Positions 23,670 through 37,100 of a stretch of DNA of 64,000 bases are shown one piece after another. A model generated the notes under the pieces. That model worked only from the letters and a program-made list of their open reading frames with translations, did no database searches and was not told the origin of the DNA. The translations under genes and the position numbers were made by a program. Within the stretch, counting starts at the first letter, position 1; every line of letters starts with the position of its first letter. This stretch comes from Auricularia sp. M13. Lineage: Eukaryota > Basidiomycota > Agaricomycetes > Auriculariales > Auriculariaceae. Location of the stretch: NCBI GenBank assembly GCA_037042915.1, contig CM073193.1:2542001-2606000 (forward strand). Reading direction: 5' to 3'.

Positions 23670-24952
23670 ACGCGCAACCTCGCTTCTGCATCGAATACGA
23701 GTCCAAAACGCCTGGACGCGACGCGAACATACGCACGCGACGCATCCAGTCACCGAGCGTTGCCGCCACCTCCCAAATCCTGGGTCGACAAGCTGCCTCA
23801 GAGCTGGCAGCCGTACGCGCATCTGACGCGCATAGACAAGCCCATCGGGATGTCCCTCCTCTTCCTGCCGTGCGGTCAGTTCCGCAAACGCAACCGCCAT
23901 ACCCCAAGGCGCTGACGTTCTCGCAGGCTGGTCGATAGCGATGGCAAGCTACGCCACGGCGGCGGCGCCGGGCGTCATGCTCGGCACGACAGCGCTCTTC
24001 GCCACGGGCGCGCTCGTCATGCGCGGTGCTGGGTGCACGATCAACGACATGTGGGACCGCAAGCTCGACAAACACGTCGGTGCGTGCGCCGCCACTTTTT
24101 GATCATCCGGTGCTGAGAAGACAAGACAAGACAGGACGAAGAACCGACCGCTCGCGCGCGGCGACATCACCATGCCGCAGGCCGTGGCGTTCCTCGGTGC
24201 CCAGCTCACCGTGGGCCTCGGCGTGCTGCTTCAGCTGAACTGGTACAGGTGTGCGGTGCTTTTTCTCAGGCTGTGAGATAATTGCTCATTCAGTCTGGGA
24301 ACAGCATATTGCTCGGTGCATCGTCACTGGGTCTTGTCGTGATCTATCCGTTCATGAAGCGCGTCACATATTGGCCGCAAGCTGTACTCGGTAAGTGCAC
24401 CCCCCATTGCTATGATTCACTGTATGAACAGAGCGCCGTAGGCCTTGCGTTTAATTGGGGCGCGCTGTTGGGATGGTCCGCCGTCGCAGGAAGCGTAGAC
24501 TGGCGCGTCGCGTTACCGCTCTACGCAGGAGGCGTCTCCTGGACGCTCCTTTACGATACCATCTACGCGCATCAGGTCTGTATCATCCAATATCAGTTCT
24601 CCCGCGTGATATTCTGACACGGTTGCGACAGGACAAGGTCGACGATGCGGAGGTCGGCATCCGCTCGACCGCGCTGCTGTTCGGACCGCATTCCCGCCCC
24701 ATCCTTGCAGGATTCGGCGGCGCGTCCCTCGCGCTCGTCACGCTGGCTGGAGTGTTGAACAGTCAAGGCATCCCGTTCTTTGTTGGAATGGGCGCGGGTG
24801 CCGTGCAGACAGCGCGCGCCCTGTACAACACGGATTTCGAAGACCGCGCGAGCTGCTGGAAGGGGTTCGTTGGTTGCGGCTGGGCTGGATTTTGGATATG
24901 GATGGGCGCGAGCGCGGACTACGTGTTCATGCTCCTGGAGTCTGGTGTGTGA
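23670..24952 (+). CDS. COQ2: 4-hydroxybenzoate polyprenyltransferase (ubiquinone biosynthesis)
   Basis: Coq2 attaches the polyprenyl tail to 4-hydroxybenzoate in the inner mitochondrial membrane. The spliced frame has a Ser/Arg-rich targeting region, [18 protein letters not shown] and LTRIDKPIG, then the first Asp-rich motif [35 protein letters not shown] and the second motif [13 protein letters not shown] follow, then the last helices to VFMLLESGV. Introns begin at 23875, after HV (near 24079), at 24249, near 24390 and near 24574. The N-terminal exon is uncertain. The frame upstream of 23670 meets a TGA, and the best acceptor (CTCTGAACTCAACCCCCTGCTGCGCCAG) implies an upstream exon I cannot place. 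The catalytic part is intact. Confidence 0.88.
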
Positions 24953-25210
24953 TGTCTTTCCGGCATACGATACGAGTCTTCCAGGCTGCTTTGACGTGTT
25001 CCATTAGCCAGGACGCTATCTTAGTATAAATCTTAGTATACACTACCTTGGCCCATCCTGTTCGTTGGAGAATGACTCCTACACCGTATGGACGACGGTT
25101 TGACCCAAGGAAAGAATCGGGATTCATATCAAAAATATAGGCTACTGGTACAACAACCATTCCAGCGATTCCGTGCAACGATGACGAGAGCAATGAGCAG
25201 AGCAGACGGT

Positions 25211-27902
<2,692 letters not shown>

Positions 27903-28193
27903 GCTGTAGCTCCCGTTCGGCGTTGAAGAGAGTGTAGTCGTAGCCGTAGTCGTAGTCGTAGTGTAGCCCAAGCGTGTATCGCGAAACGCCCCAAATGTAC
28001 CGCCCAATCGAATCCGAATGAGACTCAGAGCACAATGCAGTGTACGTTCACAAGAAGAAATCGCGCAGAGGAGAGCAAATCAACAGTATGTAGCGCAACG
28101 CGTAAAAACACCAAGCAGAGGGTTGAGATAGCTCCAAAACGTGACACATCGTGAGAACACCACAAAAGACCATGCACAGTACAGTAGGCTCCG
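27903..28193. other. Convergent 3' region of SFA1 and the ACBD gene
   Basis: Short GTAGTCGTAGCC-type trinucleotide repeats near 27940-27965. Otherwise unremarkable 3' UTR sequence. Confidence 0.5.
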
Positions 28194-29889
28194 CTACACG
28201 CCCCGGTCGACCATGACGCGCCGCGGCTTGTCGCCGCCAGTGACGAAGTAGAAGATGCCGCGGACGAGCGCGGCGAGCTGGCGCTTGCGCGCGCCGCTGC
28301 GGCGCCAGGCCTGGCGCACGATCCAGAGCACGAAGACGACGAAGCTCGCGTCGAGCAGCAGGCGGCGCACGATGAGCAGGACGGGCGACGCGTGCTCGTC
28401 GGCGAGCATGACGCGCGCGCCGCGCACGATGCGCGTGAGCGGGTCGAGCACGAGCGCCCACGCGCCGTAGCGCTGCGCGTCCCAGCGCCACCGCGCGTCG
28501 TCCGCGCCGCCGTGCCCGCCGTCCTCCAGCGCGGACGACGAGCCGAGCCGGCCCTGCAAGATGCGCGCGCGCCCGCCGGCCTCGAGCATGTCGAGCCGCT
28601 CGTGCAGCGCGGCGAGCGACGCCTGCACCTTCTGCACGGCCTCCTCCAGGATGAGGTACGCGTCCGGGCGCACGAGCGCGTGCGGGTAGTGCGCGCCGGG
28701 CGGCGCGATCGGCGACCCGCGCAGCAGGCTGACGGACGGGTAGGACGTCGGCGTCGGCGCGCCGGACGAGCGCGAGAGGCCCGTGCCGCTGGGGTACTGC
28801 ATCGACGTCGGGTACGAGGACGACGGGGTCGGCGAGAAGGCCGTCGACGCCGCGTAGCGCGGCATCGGCTGCGCCTCGGGGATCGGAGGTGGTGGCGGCG
28901 GGGAGAATGCGGCGGGCACGCCTGTCGATGTCGCCATCGGCGTGCGGTAGCGGTGCGCGGACGAGAGCGACGAGACGGGTCGTCGAGCCACAGGGCTGGC
29001 GTGCTCGCCATCCGTATCGTCGTCCGTCGCGGCTGATTGCATGAATGGCGGCTGCCGCTGGTTGTTGAGCAGGTGCGCTGGGACGGGCTGCGGGGCGAAG
29101 GGCTGGGGCATGTGTGGGTGGTCGTCGAATCTGACGACTCGCCGGAGTCCGAGGACGATCGACGGCGCGAGGACATGTAAGAACCTGGGGAGATGTGGCG
29201 TGTTTGTTCAGCGACATGTTATAAGGTGGGGAATGCAGGTAAGGCAGCACGTGCGCACCGCTGAGAACAAGGTTGTTTGGGTCGCCTTGGAACGACTCGA
29301 GCTCGCGCACGAGGTCCATCGCGACCGTCTGTGAAGAATATTTGCGCAGGACCTATGCGGGGAATACGTTAATATATATGAACATTGGCTTGAGGCTCAG
29401 AGCCATGCCTTCAGCAGCGTTTCTACGTAAAGCCACTTTGCCTCGTGTTGCGGCAGGTCCTTGTGCTTCGCCCATGCATCCCTACGACACAGCGGTGACC
29501 ATCCAGTCGTGCCAAGTAAGTTCGTAGACGAGTACGTACCACTTTGCGCGGCCGAGCATGTCCCATATGCCCGGGCGCGGCGTCTTGACGTTGCCGACCG
29601 TGGCTGCAACCCGCCGTGAGCGCAAGGACGGCGCGATTCAGATACATCCCAAACCTTGCTTGTACAAGCTGCAGCGAGCATGTCAGAAAATATCCGTGGC
29701 TAGTAATGGAGTCGCGCCTCACCTGTACATGGCCAGCTTCTCTTCATAGCCAGTCTGGATGGGCCCGGTCTTGGGCAGGCCCTGCACGATTTCTACTGCT
29801 CTACGGAACTGGCTGCACGCGGGCTATGAGTCGCGGAGCGGGAGCGCGGGCGACGGCACGCACGCATCTATGAGGCGGTTGACGTCCAT
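28194..29889 (-). CDS. Acyl-CoA-binding, tail-anchored membrane protein (ACBD5/Atg37-like)
   Basis: The N-terminal acyl-CoA-binding domain is assembled from five small exons: MDVNRLIDA, then AVEIVQGLPKTGPIQTGYEE, LYKQATVGNVKTPRPG, IWDMLGRAKW and DAWAKHKDLPQHEAKWLYVE. A Pro/Ser-rich linker with MPQPFAPQP follows. It leads to a coiled coil (AVQKVQASLAALHERLDMLE) and one C-terminal hydrophobic segment (DASFVVFVLWIVRQAW) with a basic tail. This layout matches ACBD5 and Atg37, peroxisomal proteins acting in pexophagy and lipid contact sites. Location is inferred from the family. The linker exon junction near 29120 is approximate. Confidence 0.8.
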
Positions 29890-30089
29890 GGCTGGAGCGA
29901 AGGAAGTGAATGGGCTGAGCGCGTGAAAAAGTCCGACGACTCAGGTTGGCTTCCTCCAGGCTCGTGTGCCACACCCTCCCAGCCCCAGTCGTTTGACACC
30001 GCCAGGAATTGCCAGCCTATTACTTACCACCTCTGGTGGCTCTGGTGCTTTTCTTTTGCTCTGGTAATCTGGCGTCACGGTCTCGTCCT

Positions 30090-30604
30090 TCAATGGAACT
30101 TGACGCGCGCTTGCGTGTCCCCGACACACCTCGAATCGTACATTCTCAGGCCATCTCTACATGCACTTGCCATGGAATTGTCGCCGCTCCTTCCTGCTTG
30201 CACTGAGTCTGTAGTGGTCTGGGACATGTGATTGTCCTCCCGCGTGGTCTTCGCTGACCTGCTTGCGAGTAGCCAAGAAACTACAATTTCTCAACTCATG
30301 TTCCACCTCAATCTGGAATACGTCGACCTATACTCTCCCAGTCATCGCTCTGATATTGGCCTTCAGGCTCGGCTCTTTCGGCCAGCCACAACTGCGAGGC
30401 GCAAGCGAGTATGCCTCCATAGTCCCCACTCCACAGGTCCTTGCTCGCGGCTTGTTTCCTTTCCAACACTGCCTGCCATTGAGCTATTACCCGTTCCACG
30501 TTCACGGACGCGTCAGTCTTTGACGCTACGGCAGGGCATGGCCGAGCCGTTGGCCGCGTGTACATACGAATGCGAATGAAAGGTTTTGCAATAAAATATG
30601 ACAT
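30090..30604 (-). CDS. Possible small uncharacterised gene
   Basis: The first frame (30604-30310) has a protein-like composition: VNVERVIAQWQAVLERKQAA and SKDLWSGDYGGILACASQLW. A GT..AG intron (about 30332-30268) joins it to a frame with SAKTTREDNHMSQTTT that ends at 30090. No family is recognised, and the plus strand also has frames of similar length here. It could instead be chance within a 950-bp gap. Confidence 0.3.
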
Positions 30605-30837
30605 TCTTATACCTCATGTCCATGAGAATCTGAGTCAACGTGTACGCAACAGTTCCATAGCCAATCTCTGCCTCAATCAGTCTTCCAGAAAAAAATCGCC
30701 CGAGTGTTGTTCTTGTTCAAACCCAGCCATACCGGCCCGAGGTGACGTAACGCGTTTTGAACGCCCGGCAGCCGGAGGCGGCTTTTATATCGTCGCGGTC
30801 TGTTTCCCCAGCTGCAGATCACCACTACATACAGTCG

Positions 30838-31722
30838 ATGTCCCGAACACCCACGCGAACGGAGGCGACGGTCGTGCAGGAGGCCGAGGCCGAGCTGCGC
30901 GAGCTCGCTGACGAGAACGTCGACACCGTCGACACGAACGCCCGATACGCCGCCTATGGTGCGCGATTGCGGACGGCGTTGCGCGCGACGACGCGGTATG
31001 TGCTTCTGCTCTTGGACAATTGTTTTTGTTTTGGCTGAGCTAGCTCGCTGGACGGTAGGTATTTCGCGTACACGAGCGATGTGGGCGAGGCGTTCCGGCC
31101 GGTCGTGCACCCGCGCATCGTCCAGGCGTGCTACGGCATCAGCTGGGCTTATGTGCGTCTTCCAGCGTTCTGTTCATTGCGCTTTGCTCATCCTTCTTCA
31201 GGTTCTGAGGTACATCCGTCGCAGACAATGGCCATCGGTATTCTGACCTGCACGCGACCGCAGCGACGTCGGCTTCGAGACGTACAAAGCCTCGCGCCGC
31301 GGCCCGACGCTCGAGGAGGCCGCGCACTTCAGCGAGTCGACGCGGCTGGCCATGATCGCGTGCAAGCGCGGCATCTTCCAGGGCGTCGCGTCCATGTGCG
31401 TCCTCGTCCCTTCTCATTCCCTGTTCCCCTCCCGGCATCCTCCCATATCCTCGTTGGTGCTTCCCAACTCATGCTGCGCAGGGGCCTCCCGGCACTGACG
31501 ATCCACACCGTCGTGCGCTACTCGGCGCGCGCCTTCGCGCGCAGCGCGAACCCGCGCCTGAAGATGTGGGGCCCGACGATGACCGGCCTCGCCATCGTCC
31601 CCGGCCTGCCCTACATGTTCGACAAGCCCGTCGAGCACGCGACCGACACGGCCTTTGAGTGGCTCGAGCACAGGCTCGCAAAGGGGGCTGGTGGCGGCGG
31701 CGGCGGTAAGAAGGAGCTGTGA
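30838..31722 (+). CDS. MTFP1: Mitochondrial fission process protein 1 (MTP18) homologue
   Basis: An inner mitochondrial membrane protein needed for normal fission. From MSRTPTRTEATV the exons read YAAYGARLRTALRATTR, YFAYTSDVGEAFRPVVHP, RIVQACYGISWAY, DVGFETYKASRRG, LPALTIHTVVRYSARAF and LAIVPGLPYMFDKPVE, with a Gly-rich tail ending KKEL. These are the family's conserved blocks. The junction after SWAY (31158 to about 31260) does not close in frame with any GT-AG pair I tried, so either a small exon was missed or one base is wrong. TTTATAT at 30784 may be the TATA box. Confidence 0.85.
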
Positions 31723-32260
31723 GTTTCTTTGCGATCGTTCGTTTGGTTGGCACAGATGTAGGTATGTAGTTTGTAAAGATGGAGATGGGGCCGGGTCGAA
31801 CTTGATTCTTTAATTGCTGGTACATTTCGAATTGGGATGCATAGGAAGCGAACGATCGCGATTCGCGAAGAGTAAAGCAGTGAGCAGCTCCTTCAGTACA
31901 TAGGTACCGCCACGCCACGCGACGTCCAGAATAGGCGTGAGACGAGCCGACACCGCAGGAACAGCGAACCCTTGCGCTGTCTGGCAGTAAACCAGGATCC
32001 GGATCGGCAGTCACAACCAGACCGTTGAGATATCTGGACGACGTTTAATGGGCAAAGCCGCACAACACCCCGCACCGCGTCCAGCCACGCGAGCGCACGT
32101 GTCTGAACGCCAACACCTCCCCGAGTTGGGCCCATGTCAACAACAGAGCTCAAAGTTCACAGTTTCACGTTTCACCGGACTCCGATGGATCGCATCGACC
32201 AGGTGCACTCATCGAATGTTGAACGCTGTACGTCGAAGCTGAGCGCTGAAGGACTGTCAT
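31723..32260. other. Intergenic between MTFP1 and eIF2B-delta
   Basis: About 540 bp. Short minus-strand frames (for example 31893-32153) have no motif. I see no gene. Confidence 0.5.
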
Positions 32261-32369
32261 AATATTCCGCTTGATGCTGTTGAAGGAGTAACATTCCGCC
32301 TTTGAAGCTCGAGGATTATCATTCCTGCTTGAATCAGAAGCTGGAAAATTATCGATTATCATTCCGCTC
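32261..32369. repeat. Degenerate ATTCCGC-CTTGA repeat cluster
   Basis: The heptamer ATTCCGC or a one-base variant occurs at 32264, 32293, 32321 and 32361, usually preceded by AT/AC and followed by CTTGA or TTTGA, at 28-40 bp spacing. It lies just beyond the 3' end of the eIF2B-delta gene. Role unknown. Confidence 0.4.
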
Positions 32370-32416
32370 TATATCCATACAATGATCACGACGACCTCCA
32401 CGTCGCTGGGCCGATG

Positions 32417-34032
32417 CTATTGCTCGACCTGCGAGAGCGGGATCCACGCGAGCGAGTTGGGCGGGATGATGCCGACCTCGGTCACGACGGCGGTGATGCT
32501 CGCGGGCGGCGTGAGGTCGTACAACGGGCTGAGAGCGTGCAGGTTCGGCCGCTCCGTCGTGTCGACGTCGATCGTGCTTGCCGGGCGCAACCTCATATTT
32601 GGTCAGCATTTCAGCCTCGCGACCGGCAATGAAGGACGGGAGAAGAGAGGAGTTGGGAAGGAAGAACAACGCACCGAGCTCGTTCATGGCGAACGAATCG
32701 AGCTGCACGGCGGGCGTGTACTTGTACGTCTCGCAGCACACGAGCAGCGGGATGCCGTGCTGCCGCGCAACGGTCGCGACCATCGCCGTGCCCGCGCGCG
32801 ACGAAACCGCGCCGTTCGCGTGCAGCGAGTGCGCGCCGACGAAGATTTTCGACGTCTGCGTGATCACGGAGCCCAGCGCGGGCAGCAGGACGTATGTGCA
32901 TGGTATGCCGGCCGACGCGAGCACCGAAAGCAGTTTCTTGCCTGTGTGAAATTAGCGGGATTAGTTCGAAGTAATGGATGCGGTACTAACCTTCGAGCAT
33001 TGGCCGAGAGTCGACGACGATGACGGAGAAGACCTTGCCCAAGTCGTACGCTTCTAACAACATCTTCTCCACTACCGACGATCTGCGCAGAATGTCAGAC
33101 CAGCAGCGACATGGATGTTCTGAACTGACCTGGCATAGGTCAGGATAACATCCCCGTCCTGTATTTTCGATATAGCAGACGAAGTGATGACCTGGTCTGC
33201 GGCGATGATCTTTTCCTGGATGTAAGTGTCTATCTGGGAGCACAGCAGCTCCTTTGCCTGCAGGCGGGTATGAGTCACACCATGCGCGCCTCATGCACAA
33301 GTGCAGACGGAACGCACGTCTTGCTCAGGAAGGTCTATGCTCAGGTCTGAAATGTAGAGCTTGATTTGCCGTATGGCATTGCCCATGCTGACGGACATGC
33401 CGCGCGCGGAGACGAGGTAGGTGATCTGCGGCGTGAGGTGCTTTATGAGGTCGCGGTTCATCGTCGAGTCTGGCGGCGTCGCGTAGTCTTGGATGACCTG
33501 AATTTCTGTGCGTCAGGAATGCAACTGCCTGCAACAAGAGATGAAATGCGCACGGTTTTAAGCGCCTGGAGCGTGGCAAGACACCGCGCGTTCGCGCCGG
33601 TGATCTTGAATTCCGCAAACTGCAGACCAAGGCGCAGGATGGCAGGGTGGATCTCCTTCGTCTTGACGTTCGAGCGCAACGTGCCCGCGTGCTTCGGAAG
33701 CCCGAAATGCGAGAATATGCGCAGCCCGCGGTCCACGGCGGCGGGCGCAGCGGCGCAGGCGCCGCGGCGGCAGCCCTCGAAGACGCGGCTGTCGGCCTGG
33801 AGGCGGGTGGTGCGGAGCTGGCGCCGGTTGCAGCAGACGAGCTGGGTTGCCGCGGCTGCTGCTGCTGCTGCTGTTGTGGTCTGGGCGGCTTGGGCGCGCC
33901 GGCTGCTTTGGCCGCGCGCTGGCGCTCCTGCAGCTCGCGTCGCTCGGCCTTCGTCATGGCCTTTGCGCCCTGCTTGGGCGGAAGTGCGCCTGGCGCCGGC
34001 GCGGCGTTGGGAGGGGGTTGTGCGTCGCTCAT
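32417..34032 (-). CDS. GCD2: Translation initiation factor eIF2B subunit delta
   Basis: A regulatory subunit of the guanine exchange factor that recycles eIF2. The start at 34032 (MSDAQPPPNAAPAPG) opens a basic, Gln/Ala/Pro-rich N-terminus (KAERRELQERQRAAK, with a poly-Gln run). The conserved domain follows: FGLPKHAGTLRSN, IHPAILRLGLQFAEFKI, DLIKHLTPQITYLVSARG, DVILTYARS, VIVVDSRPMLEG, ALGSVITQTSKIFVGAHSL, NGAVSSRAGTAMVA, and finally IPPNSLAWIPLSQVEQ. Four to six short introns interrupt it. Between the Ala/Pro-rich stretch and FSHFG (33720-33790) the frame changes. A 63-nt intron ending CTTCGAG could explain it, as could a base error in the GC-rich run. Confidence 0.88.
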
Positions 34033-34180
34033 GTCGACGATGAAACTGGTGGGCGGGAGAAATAGGGCGCTGGCACGAGACGCGCGATGACTTGAAGGTC
34101 GGGAGCGGACTTTGGATCCCGCGTCAGCTTTCTTGTACCACAACCGTCGCCGGCACCACCCTCACCGCTCCTTTCTCACC
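34033..34180. promoter_or_regulatory. Shared divergent promoter of eIF2B-delta and RAT1
   Basis: 148 bp between the two start codons; a head-to-head pair of housekeeping genes. No TATA box is seen. Confidence 0.45.
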
Positions 34181-37100
34181 ATGGTACGGGCCCCAAAGTC
34201 GTTTTGCGACCGTTAGCTGACTCTACGGTGCTCAACTAGGGTGTTCCAGCGCTGTTCAGATGGCTGAGCAAGAAGTATCCCAAGATTGGTGCGTCACGCC
34301 CGTAAAATGGCTGCAGCGAAGCTCTGACCGTGCGTACAGTGCAACCCGTGCTCGAAGCAGAGCCTACGAAGATGAGAGGCGCGGACGGCGAAGAGTTCGA
34401 GGTCCCCGTAGACACCACGACGCCCAACCCCAACGGCATGGAGTTCGACAACCTCTACCTCGACTTTAACGGCATTGTGCGTCCTAACCGTCGCGCAATT
34501 ACTGCTGTATACTGACCTCGTGCAGGTGCACCCTTGCACGCATCCCGAGGGCAGAGTGCGTAACTGGTAGCACAGGCTGAACTGCGCTGACGAGTACAAC
34601 AACACCACAGCCCGCGCCCGAGTCCGAGGAAGAAATGATGCTCGAAATCTTCAAATACACCGAGCGTGTCGTCAACATGATCCGCCCGCGTCGCCTGCTC
34701 TTCATTGCCATCGGTACGTGCACGAACAGGGAGTATATCGGTAGCCGTCATGCGTCATGGAACAAGTGCTGCACTCGGTCCTTGTTAACGGGTTTTCGGT
34801 GGCCTGAAACTGCTTGGAAAATGCTTCATTGCATTTGCCAGTCCGTCCCACTGCTGCGAAATCGCTTCATTCCACCGGAAGCGTGTTGATAAGGCCATGG
34901 CGAGTTTTGCCCGCCCCAGAGCTGAGGGTGCTGTGGTCTGGATGCAACCCCTCATCGTCAACGCAAGTCTACACGCAGTGATACCGCGACATGACGCGCC
35001 ATATACTCCCTAAAGTGAATTTCCGGAAGCCACGTCTGATTGTCCGTCCGTCTTCCAGATGGTGTTGCACCCCGCGCAAAGATGAACCAGCAGCGTTCGC
35101 GCCGTTTCCGTGCTGCTCAAGAGGCTGAAGTGAAAGAGCAAGCCCGCCAGGAGGGCATTGCTTTGTTTGAATGTGTGTCGCATCCCATTTCACCGAAAAG
35201 AAGTCTGAAATTCTGTGTAGCGCTCGGCAAGACGGTTGAGGACTCAAAAGAGGCTTGGGATTCCAATGCCATTACACCTGGCATGTGCACAACTTTGCCG
35301 TCTGTCCAGGGTTATTAATCCCTCGCAGGTACACCGTTCATGGACCTGCTGTCGACATCCGTCAAGTACTGGATTACCAAGAAGCTCAACACCAACCCCG
35401 GTTGGAAGAATGTATGCTGGATCTCATAACGGCCCGTGTTCAACTGCTAAACGGTAGCAGCTTCAGGTCATTTTCTCGGATGGCAGCGTGCCCGGGGAGG
35501 GAGAGCACAAGATTATGGATTGGATACGTCGCCAGCGGTCGAACCCGTCGCATGACCCCAATACCTCCCACGTTATCTATGGACTAGTAAGTCCTTCATT
35601 TTGCATGAGGATACGTCCACTCACCGCGCTGCAGGATGCTGATCTAATCATGCTTTCTTTGGCGACGCACGAGCCTAATTTCCGAGTGCTGCGTGAGGAT
35701 GTCTTCTTCCAAGAGACCACGCGGGGCGTGTGTCGCATCTGCGGCCAAGAGGGGCACTACGCGGCCCAGTGCACCGGTGAAAAGTCTGCTGAGCCCAAGG
35801 CGGCGGCGCCCGCGACGAAGAAGCCATTCATCTTCCTCGACGTGCCCGTGCTGCGCGAGTACCTCGAGATCGAGCTGAACATGCCGTACCTGCCGTTCGC
35901 GTTCAACCTCGAGCAGGCGATCGACGACTGGGTGCTGCTCATCTTCTTCGTCGGGAACGACTTCCTGCCGCACCTGCCGTCGCTTGAAATCAGAGAGGGC
36001 GCCATTGATACGCTGCTGAAGATCTGGAAGGAGGAGCTGCCCCGCATGGGCGGCTACCTCACCAACAACGGCCACCTTGAGCTCGCGCGCATCGAGGTCA
36101 TGTTCCAGGCCCTCGCCATGCGTGAGGACGAGATCTTCAAGCGCAGACGCGAAGGTCCGCATCAGTCGTCTGTTCTGCCCATGTGGGCCCTGCGGGGTCC
36201 GGGTATTCGTGTGAAGTGATATTGACGGTTCTTGTTCTTTTTGGTAGTTGAGGAGCGCAGAGACCAGAACGCCAAGCGGCGCAAGGTCGACAGCGACGCT
36301 TCCATGTACGGCGGCGCGACCGCACAGGTGAACGACGTGAACTTCGGTGCCGTTTCATATACGCCGCAGAGGGCCAACAACAGCGGCACGGGCGATAACG
36401 CATCCTCCACGCCAGCGCCGCTACCGCCTCGGCCGGCGTTCAATACCGAGGCGCCGCCGACGCACTTCGAGCAGGGCGTGCGCGCGCTCGGCGGGTCCAA
36501 CCACGACGTCGTCGCCAACCGACACGCGATCCGGCTCGCCAACATGAGCGCGGCGGACATCCTGCGCGCCGAGCTGGCCGGGAACGGCGTCGGCGGGCAG
36601 CCCGAGCTGCTCACGCCGGGTCAGATGGCGGCCCAGAGCAAGAAGCCCGCGCCCGCTCCTCCTCCGCCGATGCCCGAGCTATTCACGCCGGGCGCCTTCG
36701 CGGCGCAGGTCAACAAGACTCCTGCACCTGCACCTCCGCCCGCGCAGCTTGACATGGGCATTCCCGGGCTGGGCGGCGCGGCTCTTAGAAGCCCGACCGC
36801 TCCGCTCTCACCCAACAAGTTGCTGCTGCGCCAGCCGCTGGGGTAACGGACCCCGGGCCCGCGCCTGCGACGAACGGCCCGGTTCCTGGCGCCTCTGCTG
36901 GGGCCGACCCTGCAGAGTCTGACGCGCAGATAACTCCAGATGCAGTGGCAGCGGCAGAGGCGGATGCGGACATGGTTGTCGACGCGGGCGAGGCGCCGCA
37001 TGGCGTCAAGCGGAAGCTTGCGGAGGACGAGGACGAGGACGCTATTGGCGAGGACGAGGACCCAGAGGATCCAGTACCGACGGCGGCCATCGCTCGAAAG

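Noticed and set aside
12781-24952. Secondary-metabolite or wood-decay gene cluster
   Set aside because: An esterase, a transporter and COQ2 are adjacent, but no core biosynthetic enzyme or shared promoter motif links them.
28048-29319. 423- and 383-codon minus-strand ORFs
   Set aside because: Arg/Ala-rich shadows of the acyl-CoA-binding protein's real frame.
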